Of a DNA stretch of 64,000 nt, positions 55,115-62,885 are shown in pieces. The DNA lies in the NCBI GenBank assembly GCA_017745235.1, contig JAGHZU010000010.1, positions 62,001 to 126,000 on the forward strand, in the 5' to 3' direction. This DNA comes from Caulobacter sp. (GTDB lineage: Bacteria > Pseudomonadota > Alphaproteobacteria > Caulobacterales > Caulobacteraceae). The notes under the pieces were generated by a model. The model was given only the letters and a program-made list of their open reading frames with translations. It did not search any database and had not been told where the DNA came from. The position numbers and the translations under genes were made by a program. Each line of letters opens with the position of its first letter. Within the stretch, counting starts at the first letter, position 1.

Positions 55115-56920
55115 ATGACCGCCCACCAGACCATCGAGAGCAAAGCTCCGCCCCAGACCGACGATCGCACCATGACCGGCGCCGAGATCGTGGTCCGCGG
55201 CCTCGTGGATCAAGGGGTCGAGGTGCTGTTCGGCTATCCGGGCGGCGCGGTCCTGCCGATCTACGACGCGCTGTTCCACGAACCGCGCCTGCAACACATC
55301 CTGGTTCGCCACGAGCAGGGCGCGACGCACGCCGCCGAGGGCTACGCTCGCAGTTCGGGCAAGCCGGGCGTCGTCCTGGTCACTTCGGGTCCGGGCGCGA
55401 CCAACGCGATCACCGGCATCATGGACGCCCTGATGGACTCCATCCCGATGGTCGTCATCACGGGCCAGGTCCCCACGCACCTGATCGGCACCGACGCCTT
55501 CCAGGAAGCCGACACCGTCGGCATGACCCGCTCGTGCACCAAGCACAACTACCTGGTCAAAGACGTTCGCGACCTGCCTCAGATCATCCACGAAGCGTTC
55601 AAGATCGCCACCACCGGCCGCCCGGGCCCGGTGCTGATCGACATCCCCAAGGACGTCCAGTTCGCAAAGGGCGAATATCGCGGTCCCGGCGAAGTGGCCT
55701 CGACCCACGCCTACGCCCCGCGCACCAAGGGCGATCAGAACCGCATCGCCGAGGCGGCGCGGATGATCGCCCAGGCCCGCCGACCGATATTCTATACCGG
55801 GGGCGGGATCATCAACGCCGGCCCCAAGGCCAGCCAGTCGCTGCGTGAGTTCGCGGCCCTGACCGGCGCGCCCGTGACCTCGACCCTGATGGGTCTGGGC
55901 GCCTTCCCGGCGGCAGATCCGGCTTGGCTGGGCATGCTGGGCATGCACGGCACGTTCGAGGCCAACAACGCCATGCACGACTGCGACGTCATGGTCTGCA
56001 TCGGCGCGCGCTTCGACGACCGGGTCACCGGACGGCTGGACGCCTTCTCGCCAGGCTCCAAGAAGATCCACATCGACATCGACGCCTCGTCGATCAACAA
56101 GAACGTCCGCGTCGACCTGCCGATCATCGGCGACGCCGGCAGCGTGCTGGACGACCTGATCGCCGCCTGGAAGGCCGGCGGCCACGAGGCCAACAAGGCC
56201 GCCCTCACCGATTGGTGGGCCCAGATCGACGCCTGGCGCGCTCGCCGCTGCCTGGCCTATCGCCCGTCCGAGACGGTCATCAAGCCGCAGTACGCGATCG
56301 AGCGCCTGTACGAGCTGACCAAGGGCAAGGACGTCTACATCACCACCGAGGTCGGCCAGCACCAGATGTGGGCCGCGCAGTTCTTCCGCTTCGAGGAACC
56401 CAATCGCTGGATGACCTCGGGCGGCGCGGGCACCATGGGCTACGGCCTGCCCGCCGCCCTGGGGGTGCAACTGGCCCATCCGGGCAGTCTGGTCGTCGAC
56501 ATCGCCGGCGAGGCCTCGATCCAGATGTGCATCCAGGAACTGTCTACGGCGATCCAGTTCGACCTGCCGGTCAAGATCTTCATCCTGAACAACGAATGGA
56601 TGGGCATGGTCCGCCAGTGGCAGCAGCTGCTGCACGGCGAACGCTACAGCCACTCCTATTCCGACAGCCTGCCCGACTTCGTGAAGCTGGCCGAGGCCTA
56701 CGGCGCCCACGGCATTCGCTGTGACGATCCGGCCCAGCTGGACGCCAAGATCCTGGAGATGATCAACAGCGACAAGCCGGTGATCTTCGACTGCCGCGTC
56801 GAGAAGACCGAGAACTGCCTGCCGATGATCCCGTCGGGCAAGGCCCACAACGAAATGATCATGGGCGACGTCGAGGACATCGGCAACGTCATCGACGCCG
56901 CCGGCCGCGGACTCGTCTAA
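55115..56920 (+). CDS. ilvB: Acetolactate synthase large (catalytic) subunit
   Basis: The 601-residue enzyme makes acetolactate from pyruvate, or acetohydroxybutyrate from pyruvate and 2-oxobutyrate, with thiamine diphosphate and FAD. EQGATHAAEGYARS has the catalytic Glu (HEQGA), TSGPGATNAITG and the diphosphate/magnesium region AGEASIQMCIQELSTA...NNEWMGMV are present. It lies behind the attenuator with 108 bases from the leader stop and is followed by ilvN 26 bases later. Confidence 0.96.
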   Translation: MTAHQTIESKAPPQTDDRTMTGAEIVVRGLVDQGVEVLFGYPGGAVLPIYDALFHEPRLQHILVRHEQGATHAAEGYARSSGKPGVVLVTSGPGATNAITGIMDALMDSIPMVVITGQVPTHLIGTDAFQEADTVGMTRSCTKHNYLVKDVRDLPQIIHEAFKIATTGRPGPVLIDIPKDVQFAKGEYRGPGEVASTHAYAPRTKGDQNRIAEAARMIAQARRPIFYTGGGIINAGPKASQSLREFAALTGAPVTSTLMGLGAFPAADPAWLGMLGMHGTFEANNAMHDCDVMVCIGARFDDRVTGRLDAFSPGSKKIHIDIDASSINKNVRVDLPIIGDAGSVLDDLIAAWKAGGHEANKAALTDWWAQIDAWRARRCLAYRPSETVIKPQYAIERLYELTKGKDVYITTEVGQHQMWAAQFFRFEEPNRWMTSGGAGTMGYGLPAALGVQLAHPGSLVVDIAGEASIQMCIQELSTAIQFDLPVKIFILNNEWMGMVRQWQQLLHGERYSHSYSDSLPDFVKLAEAYGAHGIRCDDPAQLDAKILEMINSDKPVIFDCRVEKTENCLPMIPSGKAHNEMIMGDVEDIGNVIDAAGRGLV

Positions 56921-56946
56921 CGGTCCAGTTGGGTTACAACGATCAC

Positions 56947-57495
56947 ATGAACAATCAGACCCCCGCCTCCGCCTACGACATGGCCGCCACGGAAGAAGCC
57001 GAGCAAACCGCCACCTTCGCCCTGCTGGTGGACAACGAGCCGGGCGTTCTGCACCGGGTGGTCGGCCTGTTCGCCGCGCGCGGCTACAACATCGAAAGCC
57101 TCACGGTCGCCGAAACCGACCGCAAGGCCCACACCAGCCGCATCACCGTGGTGACGCGCGGCACCCGGCACGTGCTCGACCAGATCGAGGCCCAGCTGAA
57201 CAAGGTGGTCAACGTGCGCCGCGTGCACGACGTGACCCGCGACCCCAACGGCGTCGAGCGAGAGCTGGCCCTGGTCAAGGTCCGCGGTCAGGGCGTCGAC
57301 CGCGTCGAAGCCCTGCGCATCGCCGAGATCTTCCGCGCCAAGCCCGTGGACACCACGCTGGAAAGCTTCGTGTTCGAAATTTCGGGCGCACCATCCAAGA
57401 TCGACAAGTTCCTGGACCTGATGCGGCCGCTGGGCCTGGTGGAACTGTCTCGCACCGGCGTGCTTTCCATCGAACGGGGCGTCGAAGGGATGTAG
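56947..57495 (+). CDS. ilvN: Acetolactate synthase small (regulatory) subunit
   Basis: The 182-residue protein has an N-terminal ACT domain (FALLVDNEPGVLHRVVGLFAARGYNIESLTV) and the C-terminal ALS_ss domain (FEISGAPSKIDKFLDLMRPLGLVELSRTG). It activates IlvB and binds valine for feedback. The ATG at 56947 is chosen; a TTG at 56929 is upstream in frame. It is in the ilvBN operon. Confidence 0.95.
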   Translation: MNNQTPASAYDMAATEEAEQTATFALLVDNEPGVLHRVVGLFAARGYNIESLTVAETDRKAHTSRITVVTRGTRHVLDQIEAQLNKVVNVRRVHDVTRDPNGVERELALVKVRGQGVDRVEALRIAEIFRAKPVDTTLESFVFEISGAPSKIDKFLDLMRPLGLVELSRTGVLSIERGVEGM

Positions 57496-57498
57496 GCC

Positions 57499-58371
57499 AT
57501 GAGCGGCGCGATCTTCCTGGCCAGCCTGGCGGCGAGCGTCGCCCTCGCCGGCCAGCAGTCCGCGCCGCCGACCGTCGCTCCGCCTTCGCCGCCTGATCCC
57601 GTCGCCTGGTGGTCGCCCGAAATTCCCAAGCCTCCGTCGGAGAAAGACCCGTTCCAGGGCCGACGCCTGCGCAAGGGCGAGCAACTGGTCCCGATCGACA
57701 ACGGCGTCGATCCCCTGCTCTACCGCCTCTGGGGCCTGCAGCCCCTGCAGAGCCAGCTCATCAAACCCGGCGAGCTGGTGCTGGAGGTTTGGGCTAGGCC
57801 CGCCCAAGGCGTGCGCCAGGCCGTGATCCGGGTGACGGTGAGGCGCGATGGCCGCGCCTTCGTCCAGGCCCGGGCGGGCCTGGGCTGCTGCACGCCCGAG
57901 ATCAGCCGCCGCGTCGACATCGACGCCGAACTGGCGCCCGAGCAAATCCCCCACCTGAAGGCGCTGGTCGGCTTGCCCCTGTGGAGCCAACCCCGTTCGG
58001 TCATCGTCGATTACGGTGGCGGGGCGGCCGAGCCCGTGTGCGTGGAAGGCGTCTCGTGGGACGTCACCCTGCTGGTTCCTGGCCAGGCCCGCCACCTGCG
58101 CCGGGCCTGCGACGACGCCGAGGTCGGCTCCATCGCTCCGGCCTTGTCGGCGGCGCTTTCGGCAGCCTCCGGACGCGATCCGCGCTTTGACGCCATGTTC
58201 GCCCGCGGGGGAGACTTCTCGCGCCAGCAACAGGCGTACGACTCGCTGATCGCCTCCGGCGGCGGCCTCAAGCCGGGAAGCAACAACCGGCCCCAGCCCT
58301 CCGCCGTCCCCACCCTGCCCGACGACGAGCCGCGCGGCGACGTCACAACTTCTAGCGACACGCGGCCCTGA
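57499..58371 (+). CDS. Hypothetical protein co-transcribed with ilvBN
   Basis: The 290-residue protein starts three bases after the ilvN stop. It has a probable signal peptide (SGAIFLASLAASVALAGQQ), a Pro-rich start and a mixed part: DNGVDPLLYRLWGLQPLQSQLIKPG (residues about 68-92), RAGLGCCTPEISRRVDIDAEL. The Cys-Cys pair and a third Cys (PVCVEGVSW) may bond in the periplasm. I do not recognise a family. The spacing argues for co-transcription, but its function cannot be read from ilvBN. Confidence 0.75.
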   Translation: MSGAIFLASLAASVALAGQQSAPPTVAPPSPPDPVAWWSPEIPKPPSEKDPFQGRRLRKGEQLVPIDNGVDPLLYRLWGLQPLQSQLIKPGELVLEVWARPAQGVRQAVIRVTVRRDGRAFVQARAGLGCCTPEISRRVDIDAELAPEQIPHLKALVGLPLWSQPRSVIVDYGGGAAEPVCVEGVSWDVTLLVPGQARHLRRACDDAEVGSIAPALSAALSAASGRDPRFDAMFARGGDFSRQQQAYDSLIASGGGLKPGSNNRPQPSAVPTLPDDEPRGDVTTSSDTRP

Positions 58372-58528
58372 TCCCGTCTCTCCGGTTAGCTCGCTGCGGG
58401 CGGCACCGCTATCAGACGCCTGGAAGACAGGCTTTTCAGCCTCACTCTGCGCTGAAGCGCACACGTCCGGAAATTGCAATTTCCAAATAACGCCGTTATC
58501 GAACAATGAGCTGACCGGGAGGGACCCC

Positions 58529-58963
58529 ATGACCAAGACCATCGCCATGAAATCCATGCTGGCGGCGGCCGCCTTCGCCCTGGGCGCGGCTTGCGCCGCC
58601 CAGGCTCAGGAGCAGCCGCGCACGCCGCAGATCAAGTACAACCCCGTCGGCGAGGCGCCGACCGCGCCTGACGGCTTGCAGATGGTTTGCGTTTCGGTGC
58701 CAAACGATGGCGCGCCCAGCAGCAAGACCTGCCCGGTGATTTACTATCAGAACTACCAGACCTGGATTTACAGCTTCGCCGACAACCGCACAGCATTCGC
58801 CCTGATCAGTTTCGACTCGACCGGCAAGGTCGTGCAGAACATTTCCCGCAACGGCGCCCGGTACGTCTTCGACGCCATGAGCGACGACAAGGCCCAGACC
58901 ATCACCATCGTGGGCCAGGCCAAGAACTATGTGACCATCAACTGGACGGATCTGCCGCACTGA
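58529..58963 (+). CDS. Hypothetical secreted protein
   Basis: The 144-residue protein has a signal peptide (residues about 1-26, ending AQAQ) and a small mature part with VCVSVPNDGAPSSKTCPVIYYQNYQTWIYSFADNR. The two cysteines in that stretch may form a disulfide. A beta-sandwich is suggested by FALISFDSTGKVVQNI. The family is unknown; GGGAGG lies before the ATG. Confidence 0.72.
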   Translation: MTKTIAMKSMLAAAAFALGAACAAQAQEQPRTPQIKYNPVGEAPTAPDGLQMVCVSVPNDGAPSSKTCPVIYYQNYQTWIYSFADNRTAFALISFDSTGKVVQNISRNGARYVFDAMSDDKAQTITIVGQAKNYVTINWTDLPH

Positions 58964-59019
58964 TCGCTCCATCCGCCATCCCGCCCCTGGCGGGATGGCG
59001 GACGAGCTCGAGAAACGCG

Positions 59020-59682
59020 TCAGCCGGCCTTCAGCACATTGAAGCGGTAGAGCAGCGCGCCCAGCGCCGCGCCGATGGCCGGAGCCACGAAGAACAGCCA
59101 CAGCTGCGACAGCGCCTGCCCGCCCACCAGGAGGGCCGGGCCGAAGCTGCGGGCCGGATTGACCGACACGCCCGTGACCTGGATGCCCACGATGTGGATG
59201 ACCGCCAGGGTGATGCCAATGCCCAACCCCGCAAAGCCGGGAGCCGAGCCGGGACCGGTCGCCCCAAGGATCACGATGACGAACAGCGCGGTCATCACGA
59301 TCTCGAAGACCAGCGCGGCTTCAATCGGATAGCCGCCGCCGTAGCCTGGTCCCCAACCGTTCTGGCCCAGGCCGTGGGCGGTTCCGCCTGCGATGATCAT
59401 CAGCACGAAGGCGCCGACCGTCGCCCCCAGGAACTGGGCGATCCAGTAGAGCACCATCTCCTTGGCGCTCATGCGTCCGGCGACAAAGACACCCAGGCTG
59501 ACCGCCGGGTTGACGTGGCAACCTGAAATAGGGCCGATCCCGTAGGCCATGGCGACAATCGCGAAGCCGAAAGCCAGAGCGATCCCCAGCTGCCCGACGT
59601 GTTCACCCCCAAGAACAGCAGCGCCGCAGCCAAACAGAACCAGGGCGAACGTGCCGATGAACTCGGCAACAATCTTTGACAT
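59020..59682 (-). CDS. aqpZ: Aquaporin Z
   Basis: The 220-residue protein has six membrane spans and the two NPA loops, SGCHVNPAVSLG and GVSVNPARSFGPA, with the selectivity-filter Arg right after the second NPA. FIGTFALVLFGCGAAVL starts helix 1. It conducts water across the inner membrane. It is a single gene with the AraC regulator upstream in the same direction, 125 bases away. Confidence 0.96.
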   Translation of the reverse strand: MSKIVAEFIGTFALVLFGCGAAVLGGEHVGQLGIALAFGFAIVAMAYGIGPISGCHVNPAVSLGVFVAGRMSAKEMVLYWIAQFLGATVGAFVLMIIAGGTAHGLGQNGWGPGYGGGYPIEAALVFEIVMTALFVIVILGATGPGSAPGFAGLGIGITLAVIHIVGIQVTGVSVNPARSFGPALLVGGQALSQLWLFFVAPAIGAALGALLYRFNVLKAG

Positions 59683-59807
59683 TTGAACGTCTCCCTATCC
59701 GCGCCCAACCTTCACCTTGAAGACAAGCCCTGCGAGCTTGTCTCTATTTGGCGAGTCTAGGAATAGGGGAAAAACCGTAGACGACCACGTGGGGTCGCAA
59801 GGCGCCG

Positions 59808-60719
59808 TCAGGAACCGACCACGACCTCAGGCCGGCCACGCAGGCGAGCGACGTCGCGCAGCGGCGGCGCGCCGAAGAGGCGAGCATATTCGCGACTGAA
59901 CTGCGAGGGGCTGTCATACCCGACGGCATGCCCGGCCGAGCCCGCGTCCAGGCGCTGGACAAGGATCAGCTTGCGCGCCTCCTGAAGGCGGATCTGCTTC
60001 TGGTACTGCAGCGGGCTGAGCGCGGTCACCGACTTGAAGTGGCGATGCAAAGCCGAGGCGCTCATGCGCGCTTCGGCCGCCAGTTCCTCGATGCTGAACG
60101 GCTGAGCGTAGTTCTGCTTGATCCAGCCGATGGCCCGCTTGACCTGCCGCATGCGGCCGTCGGCCCGGGCGATCTGGGCCAGGCGCGGGCCCTGGTCGCC
60201 CAGCAGCATCCGATAGAGGATCTCGCGCTCGATCAGCGGCGCCAGCACGGCGGCGTCGCGCGGGGTCTCCATCAGCCGCACCATGCGCATCACCGCGTCC
60301 AGCAAGGGCGGGTTCACCTCGCTGACGGCCATGGCGCCCACCAGGGGCCCCGCGTCCTGGGCCAGGGCGGCCTCGCCGCCGGTCTGAAGGATCAGGTCGC
60401 CGATCAGGTCGGGGTCCAAAGTCATGCGGAAGCACAGGTAGGGCGTCTCGGGCGAAGCCTCGACGACCTGGCCGATCACCGGCAGGTCCACGGAGGCGAC
60501 CAGATAGTTCAGCGCGTCGTAGACCAGGGTGGCCCCGCCGCTCATCACCTGCTTGCGCCCCTGGGCCACCACGCAGACCGCCGCGCCGAAGACGCCATGC
60601 GTCGGCTCGCTGGGACGGCTCTCGCGCACCACCGCTATGCCCGGCCCGCAGATCTCGTGCGTACCGTCGGCCTGGGCGTATTGTTCAATAAGCGCGGCCA
60701 GATCCCGTTGGTCAGCCAT
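59808..60719 (-). CDS. AraC-family regulator
   Basis: The 303-residue protein has an N-terminal cupin/AraC_N domain (TIGR/CuRO-type: GAAVCVVAQGRKQVMSGGA) and a C-terminal double helix-turn-helix: IGWIKQNYAQPFSIEELAAEARMSASALHRHFKSVTALSPLQYQKQIRLQEARKL, then SQFSREYARLFG. The AraC_N domain DUF-type (PF06719) is shown by the early part. The target is unknown. The ATG at 60719 is preferred over 60749. Confidence 0.92.
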   Translation of the reverse strand: MADQRDLAALIEQYAQADGTHEICGPGIAVVRESRPSEPTHGVFGAAVCVVAQGRKQVMSGGATLVYDALNYLVASVDLPVIGQVVEASPETPYLCFRMTLDPDLIGDLILQTGGEAALAQDAGPLVGAMAVSEVNPPLLDAVMRMVRLMETPRDAAVLAPLIEREILYRMLLGDQGPRLAQIARADGRMRQVKRAIGWIKQNYAQPFSIEELAAEARMSASALHRHFKSVTALSPLQYQKQIRLQEARKLILVQRLDAGSAGHAVGYDSPSQFSREYARLFGAPPLRDVARLRGRPEVVVGS

Positions 60720-60946
60720 GGCTGCCTCCTTCCCGAAACGGCCCTTCAACTAATAACACCTTCCCGCCGCGTCATCCCGCGCGAGGCGGATGTGCAGGAT
60801 TGTGCAATCAAGGCGGAGCATCGATCTATCGCCGTTCGGCCATCCCGGGGCATATTGCTCTCGTCCCGCATCGCCCTAGCCCCGCCCCTCCCCTGTCAGC
60901 CACTGGGGTTCGCGCGCCGCGACGGCCGTCCGCCCCCGAGGATATC

Positions 60947-61084
60947 ATGAAACGCTACACGCCCCGCCGGCCCCTGGCCGCGCCCAGGTGGTTCGTCGCC
61001 GCCCTGCTGACCGCCTTCACCCTGATGATCGCCGCCCCCGCCCTTGTCCCGCCCCTGATGTCCTCGATCGGAGTCGCCCAATGA
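60947..61084 (+). CDS. Small membrane protein (45 aa)
   Basis: A 45-residue frame starts at ATG 60947 with GAGG five bases before. It has a basic N-terminus (MKRYTPRRP) and one hydrophobic helix (WFVAALLTAFTLMIAAPAL). The stop overlaps the next ATG in ATGA, so the two are coupled. No family is known to me. Confidence 0.62.
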   Translation: MKRYTPRRPLAAPRWFVAALLTAFTLMIAAPALVPPLMSSIGVAQ

Positions 61085-61365
61085 CCAACCGCCGCGTTTC
61101 CGGAATCTGGGCCAGCGGCGACGGCCGCAACGCCCTGGAACTGTTCATGGACGGCCGCTTCGAGGAGTGCTGGGAGGGCGAACTGACCTTCGCCGGACAC
61201 TACGAGATGGAGGGCGAGAGCCTGCGCCTCTACGAGGACGGCGGCGGCCAACTGGTGGGCCGGCTGACCGAAGGCCGGCTGAGCCTGGGCCCCGTGCCCA
61301 GCCGCCGCGAAACCGTCCGTCCGCGTCGCAGCCCTTCCATAGAAGGCCAGCGCCCCCTATATTGA
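61081..61365 (+). CDS. Small protein of unknown function
   Basis: The 94-residue product has a lipocalin-like small beta pattern (GIWASGDGRNALELFMDGRFEECWEG, then GHYEMEGESLRLYEDGGG), a common form of short autonomous barrels in alphaproteobacteria. The basic tail RPRRSPSIEG is probably loose. It is translationally coupled to the small membrane protein and stops just before the tmRNA gene. No signal peptide. Function unknown. Confidence 0.6.
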   Translation: MTNRRVSGIWASGDGRNALELFMDGRFEECWEGELTFAGHYEMEGESLRLYEDGGGQLVGRLTEGRLSLGPVPSRRETVRPRRSPSIEGQRPLY

Positions 61366-61374
61366 GTCTGTTCG

Positions 61375-61662
61375 GGCTTGCTCGGACTATGGGGATAAAT
61401 GCGCACGTAATAAGCGGACTGGACCCGGGTGCGATTCCCGGCGGCTCCACCAAAACCTCCCGAGTTATCGCGGGAATTCATGGGGCCGATCAGCATCGAC
61501 AGACGTGTAAAGGTGTTGCTTTCTCTCGGCGTGGCTCACCGTATCGGGCCGCTAAACTAACTGCGAACGATAACTTCGCTGAAGAGTTCGCCATCGCTGC
61601 GTAATGCAGCGCGGGTGAATTCGACCTTTAAGTCCTAGGGGTTCAGATCCCTGGGCGGGGCC
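61375..61662 (+). ncRNA. ssrA: Two-piece (permuted) tmRNA
   Basis: The acceptor piece comes first: T arm ACCCGGGTGCGATTCCCGG and acceptor CGGCTCCACCA, with CCA at 61450-61452. Then the coding piece begins at GGGGCCG (61482-61488), which pairs with CGGCTCC to close the acceptor stem. The tag codons run from 61563 to 61604 (TAA) and encode A-N-D-N-F-A-E-E-F-A-I-A-A. A terminal stem CCTAGGG/CCCTGGG at about 61634-61654 is near the end. The outer ends are approximate. It rescues stalled ribosomes and marks products for ClpXP. Confidence 0.92.
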
Positions 61663-61666
61663 CGGA

Positions 61667-61710
61667 GGGAGCCTGCCAACAGAATCCCTCCACTTTCCAG
61701 GACATTGCCG
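61667..61710 (+). repeat. 44-base direct repeat, copy 1
   Basis: The sequence from GGGAGCCTGCCAACAGAA to CAGGACATTGCCG is identical in the copy at 61743-61786. It follows the end of ssrA. It has a 76-base offset from the second copy. Confidence 0.9.
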
Positions 61711-61750
61711 AGGCTCCCTCCCCTTTACTGAAGGGGTGATGGGGGAGCCT
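61711..61750. repeat. Hairpin that joins the two direct repeats
   Basis: AGGCTCCC (61711-61718) pairs with GGGAGCCT (61743-61750) and, inside, CCCCTT (61720-61725) with AAGGGG (61731-61736). The stem borrows the first eight bases of repeat copy 2. It may be the ssrA terminator or the core of a mobile intergenic element. Confidence 0.7.
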
Positions 61751-61786
61751 GCCAACAGAATCCCTCCACTTTCCAGGACATTGCCG
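61743..61786 (+). repeat. 44-base direct repeat, copy 2
   Basis: Identical to 61667-61710 over 44 bases. It precedes sspB by about 130 bases. Confidence 0.9.
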
Positions 61787-61916
61787 GGACGCCCACCGCG
61801 CCCGTCCGCCATCCCTCCACAAAATCCGGCCGCGCGCGCCAACACCGCCTTTGCCCCGCCTCCGCGACGCGCTAATCTCACGCCTTCGTTCCAGTTCTCG
61901 TCACTTGATGGACCGC

Positions 61917-62402
61917 ATGGCCCAGACCAATCCGCCTGAAGACCTGATGCAATACGAAGCGATGGCGCAGGACGCGCTTCGCGGAGTGGTCAAGGCCGCC
62001 TTGAAGAAGGCCGCCGCGCCTGGCGGCCTGCCCGAACCCCACCACCTCTACATCACCTTCAAGACGATGGCCGCCGGCGTGTCGGGTCCCCAGGACCTGC
62101 TGTCCAAGTATCCCGACGAGATGACCATCATCCTCCAGCACCAATATTGGGACCTGGCGCCGGGCGAGACCTTCTTCTCGGTGACCCTGAAGTTCGGCGG
62201 CCAACCCAAGCGGCTGTCGATCCCCTACGCTGCAGTGACCCGCTTCTACGATCCGTCGGTGCAGTTCGCCCTGCAGTTCGAGGCGCCCGAGATCGTCGCG
62301 CCGGAGCCCGAACTGGAGCCCGAACCCGAGGCGGCCGCGCCTGCAGGGGACGGCGAGGAAGCGCCGAAGATCATCTCGCTCGACCAGTTCCGGAAGAAAT
62401 AG
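61917..62402 (+). CDS. sspB: ClpXP adaptor, alpha-SspB
   Basis: The 161-residue protein matches SspB-alpha: PPEDLMQYEAMAQDALRGVVKAAL at the start, LYITFKTMAAGVSGPQDLLSKYPDEMTI and QHQYWDLAPGETFFSVTLKFGG in the tag-binding domain, then a Pro/Glu linker (residues about 122-148) and the ClpX-binding tail ISLDQFRKK. It tethers ssrA-tagged proteins to ClpXP. The ssrA gene lies just upstream, so the two partners are linked. An ATG at 61908 would add three residues. Confidence 0.94.
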   Translation: MAQTNPPEDLMQYEAMAQDALRGVVKAALKKAAAPGGLPEPHHLYITFKTMAAGVSGPQDLLSKYPDEMTIILQHQYWDLAPGETFFSVTLKFGGQPKRLSIPYAAVTRFYDPSVQFALQFEAPEIVAPEPELEPEPEAAAPAGDGEEAPKIISLDQFRKK

Positions 62403-62406
62403 CCGC

Positions 62407-62877
62407 GTGACGGACATCGCCTCGGACACGCCGCAAACGCTGACGGACGAGGCGATACTCGCCCGCTTTCACGCGTCCAGGAACGTCCCGGGCAGCGCCC
62501 GCACCCTGGGTTTTCGCCTGACCGCCGTCAGCCAGGCCGATCGCACGGTCGAGATCGCCTTCGAACCGTCGATCGACGCGGTCGGCAACCCGATGGGTCA
62601 GGTCCAGGGCGGCTATGTCTGCGCCATGCTGGACGAGTGCATGTCGGTGGCCGGCATGATCACCTCGGGCATGACCTGCGTGGTTCCGACGCTGGAGATG
62701 AAGACCAGTTTCCTGCGCCCCGCTCTTCCCGGCCTCCTGCGGGGCGTGGGTCGGGTGGTGAAGTGGGGCAAGACGGTCTGCTTCACCGAGGGCGAACTCT
62801 ACGACGCCGAGGGCCGCCTCCTGGCCAAGGCCAGCGCCACGGCCATTCCCACGCCGTTCTCCCGCTTCAAGAAATAG
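62407..62877 (+). CDS. PaaI-family hotdog thioesterase
   Basis: The 156-residue protein starts at GTG four bases after the sspB stop. It has the hotdog core QVQGGYVCAMLDECMSVAGMI with Gly-Gly and Asp/Glu, and TLEMKTSFLRPALPG. It would cleave an acyl-CoA or act on a phenylacetyl-CoA-like substrate. Close spacing puts it in one operon with sspB and the protease-like gene. Confidence 0.9.
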   Translation: MTDIASDTPQTLTDEAILARFHASRNVPGSARTLGFRLTAVSQADRTVEIAFEPSIDAVGNPMGQVQGGYVCAMLDECMSVAGMITSGMTCVVPTLEMKTSFLRPALPGLLRGVGRVVKWGKTVCFTEGELYDAEGRLLAKASATAIPTPFSRFKK

Positions 62878-62885
62878 AGCGCGGC

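Noticed and set aside
54797-56848. Long open frame of 683 codons on the minus strand, opposite ilvB
   Set aside because: High G+C causes long antisense frames. Composition is Asp/Gly/Arg-rich with no family signature, and the plus strand is a clear acetolactate synthase.
61167-61604. Open frame across the lipocalin-like gene, the acceptor piece and the tmRNA tag
   Set aside because: It is a reading-frame accident; it contains the tag codons but the RNA is a tmRNA.
61667-61786. The 44-base repeats as phage attachment sites beside ssrA
   Set aside because: tmRNA genes are common integration sites, but only 32 bases lie between the copies and no integrase is near, so no island is bounded by them.
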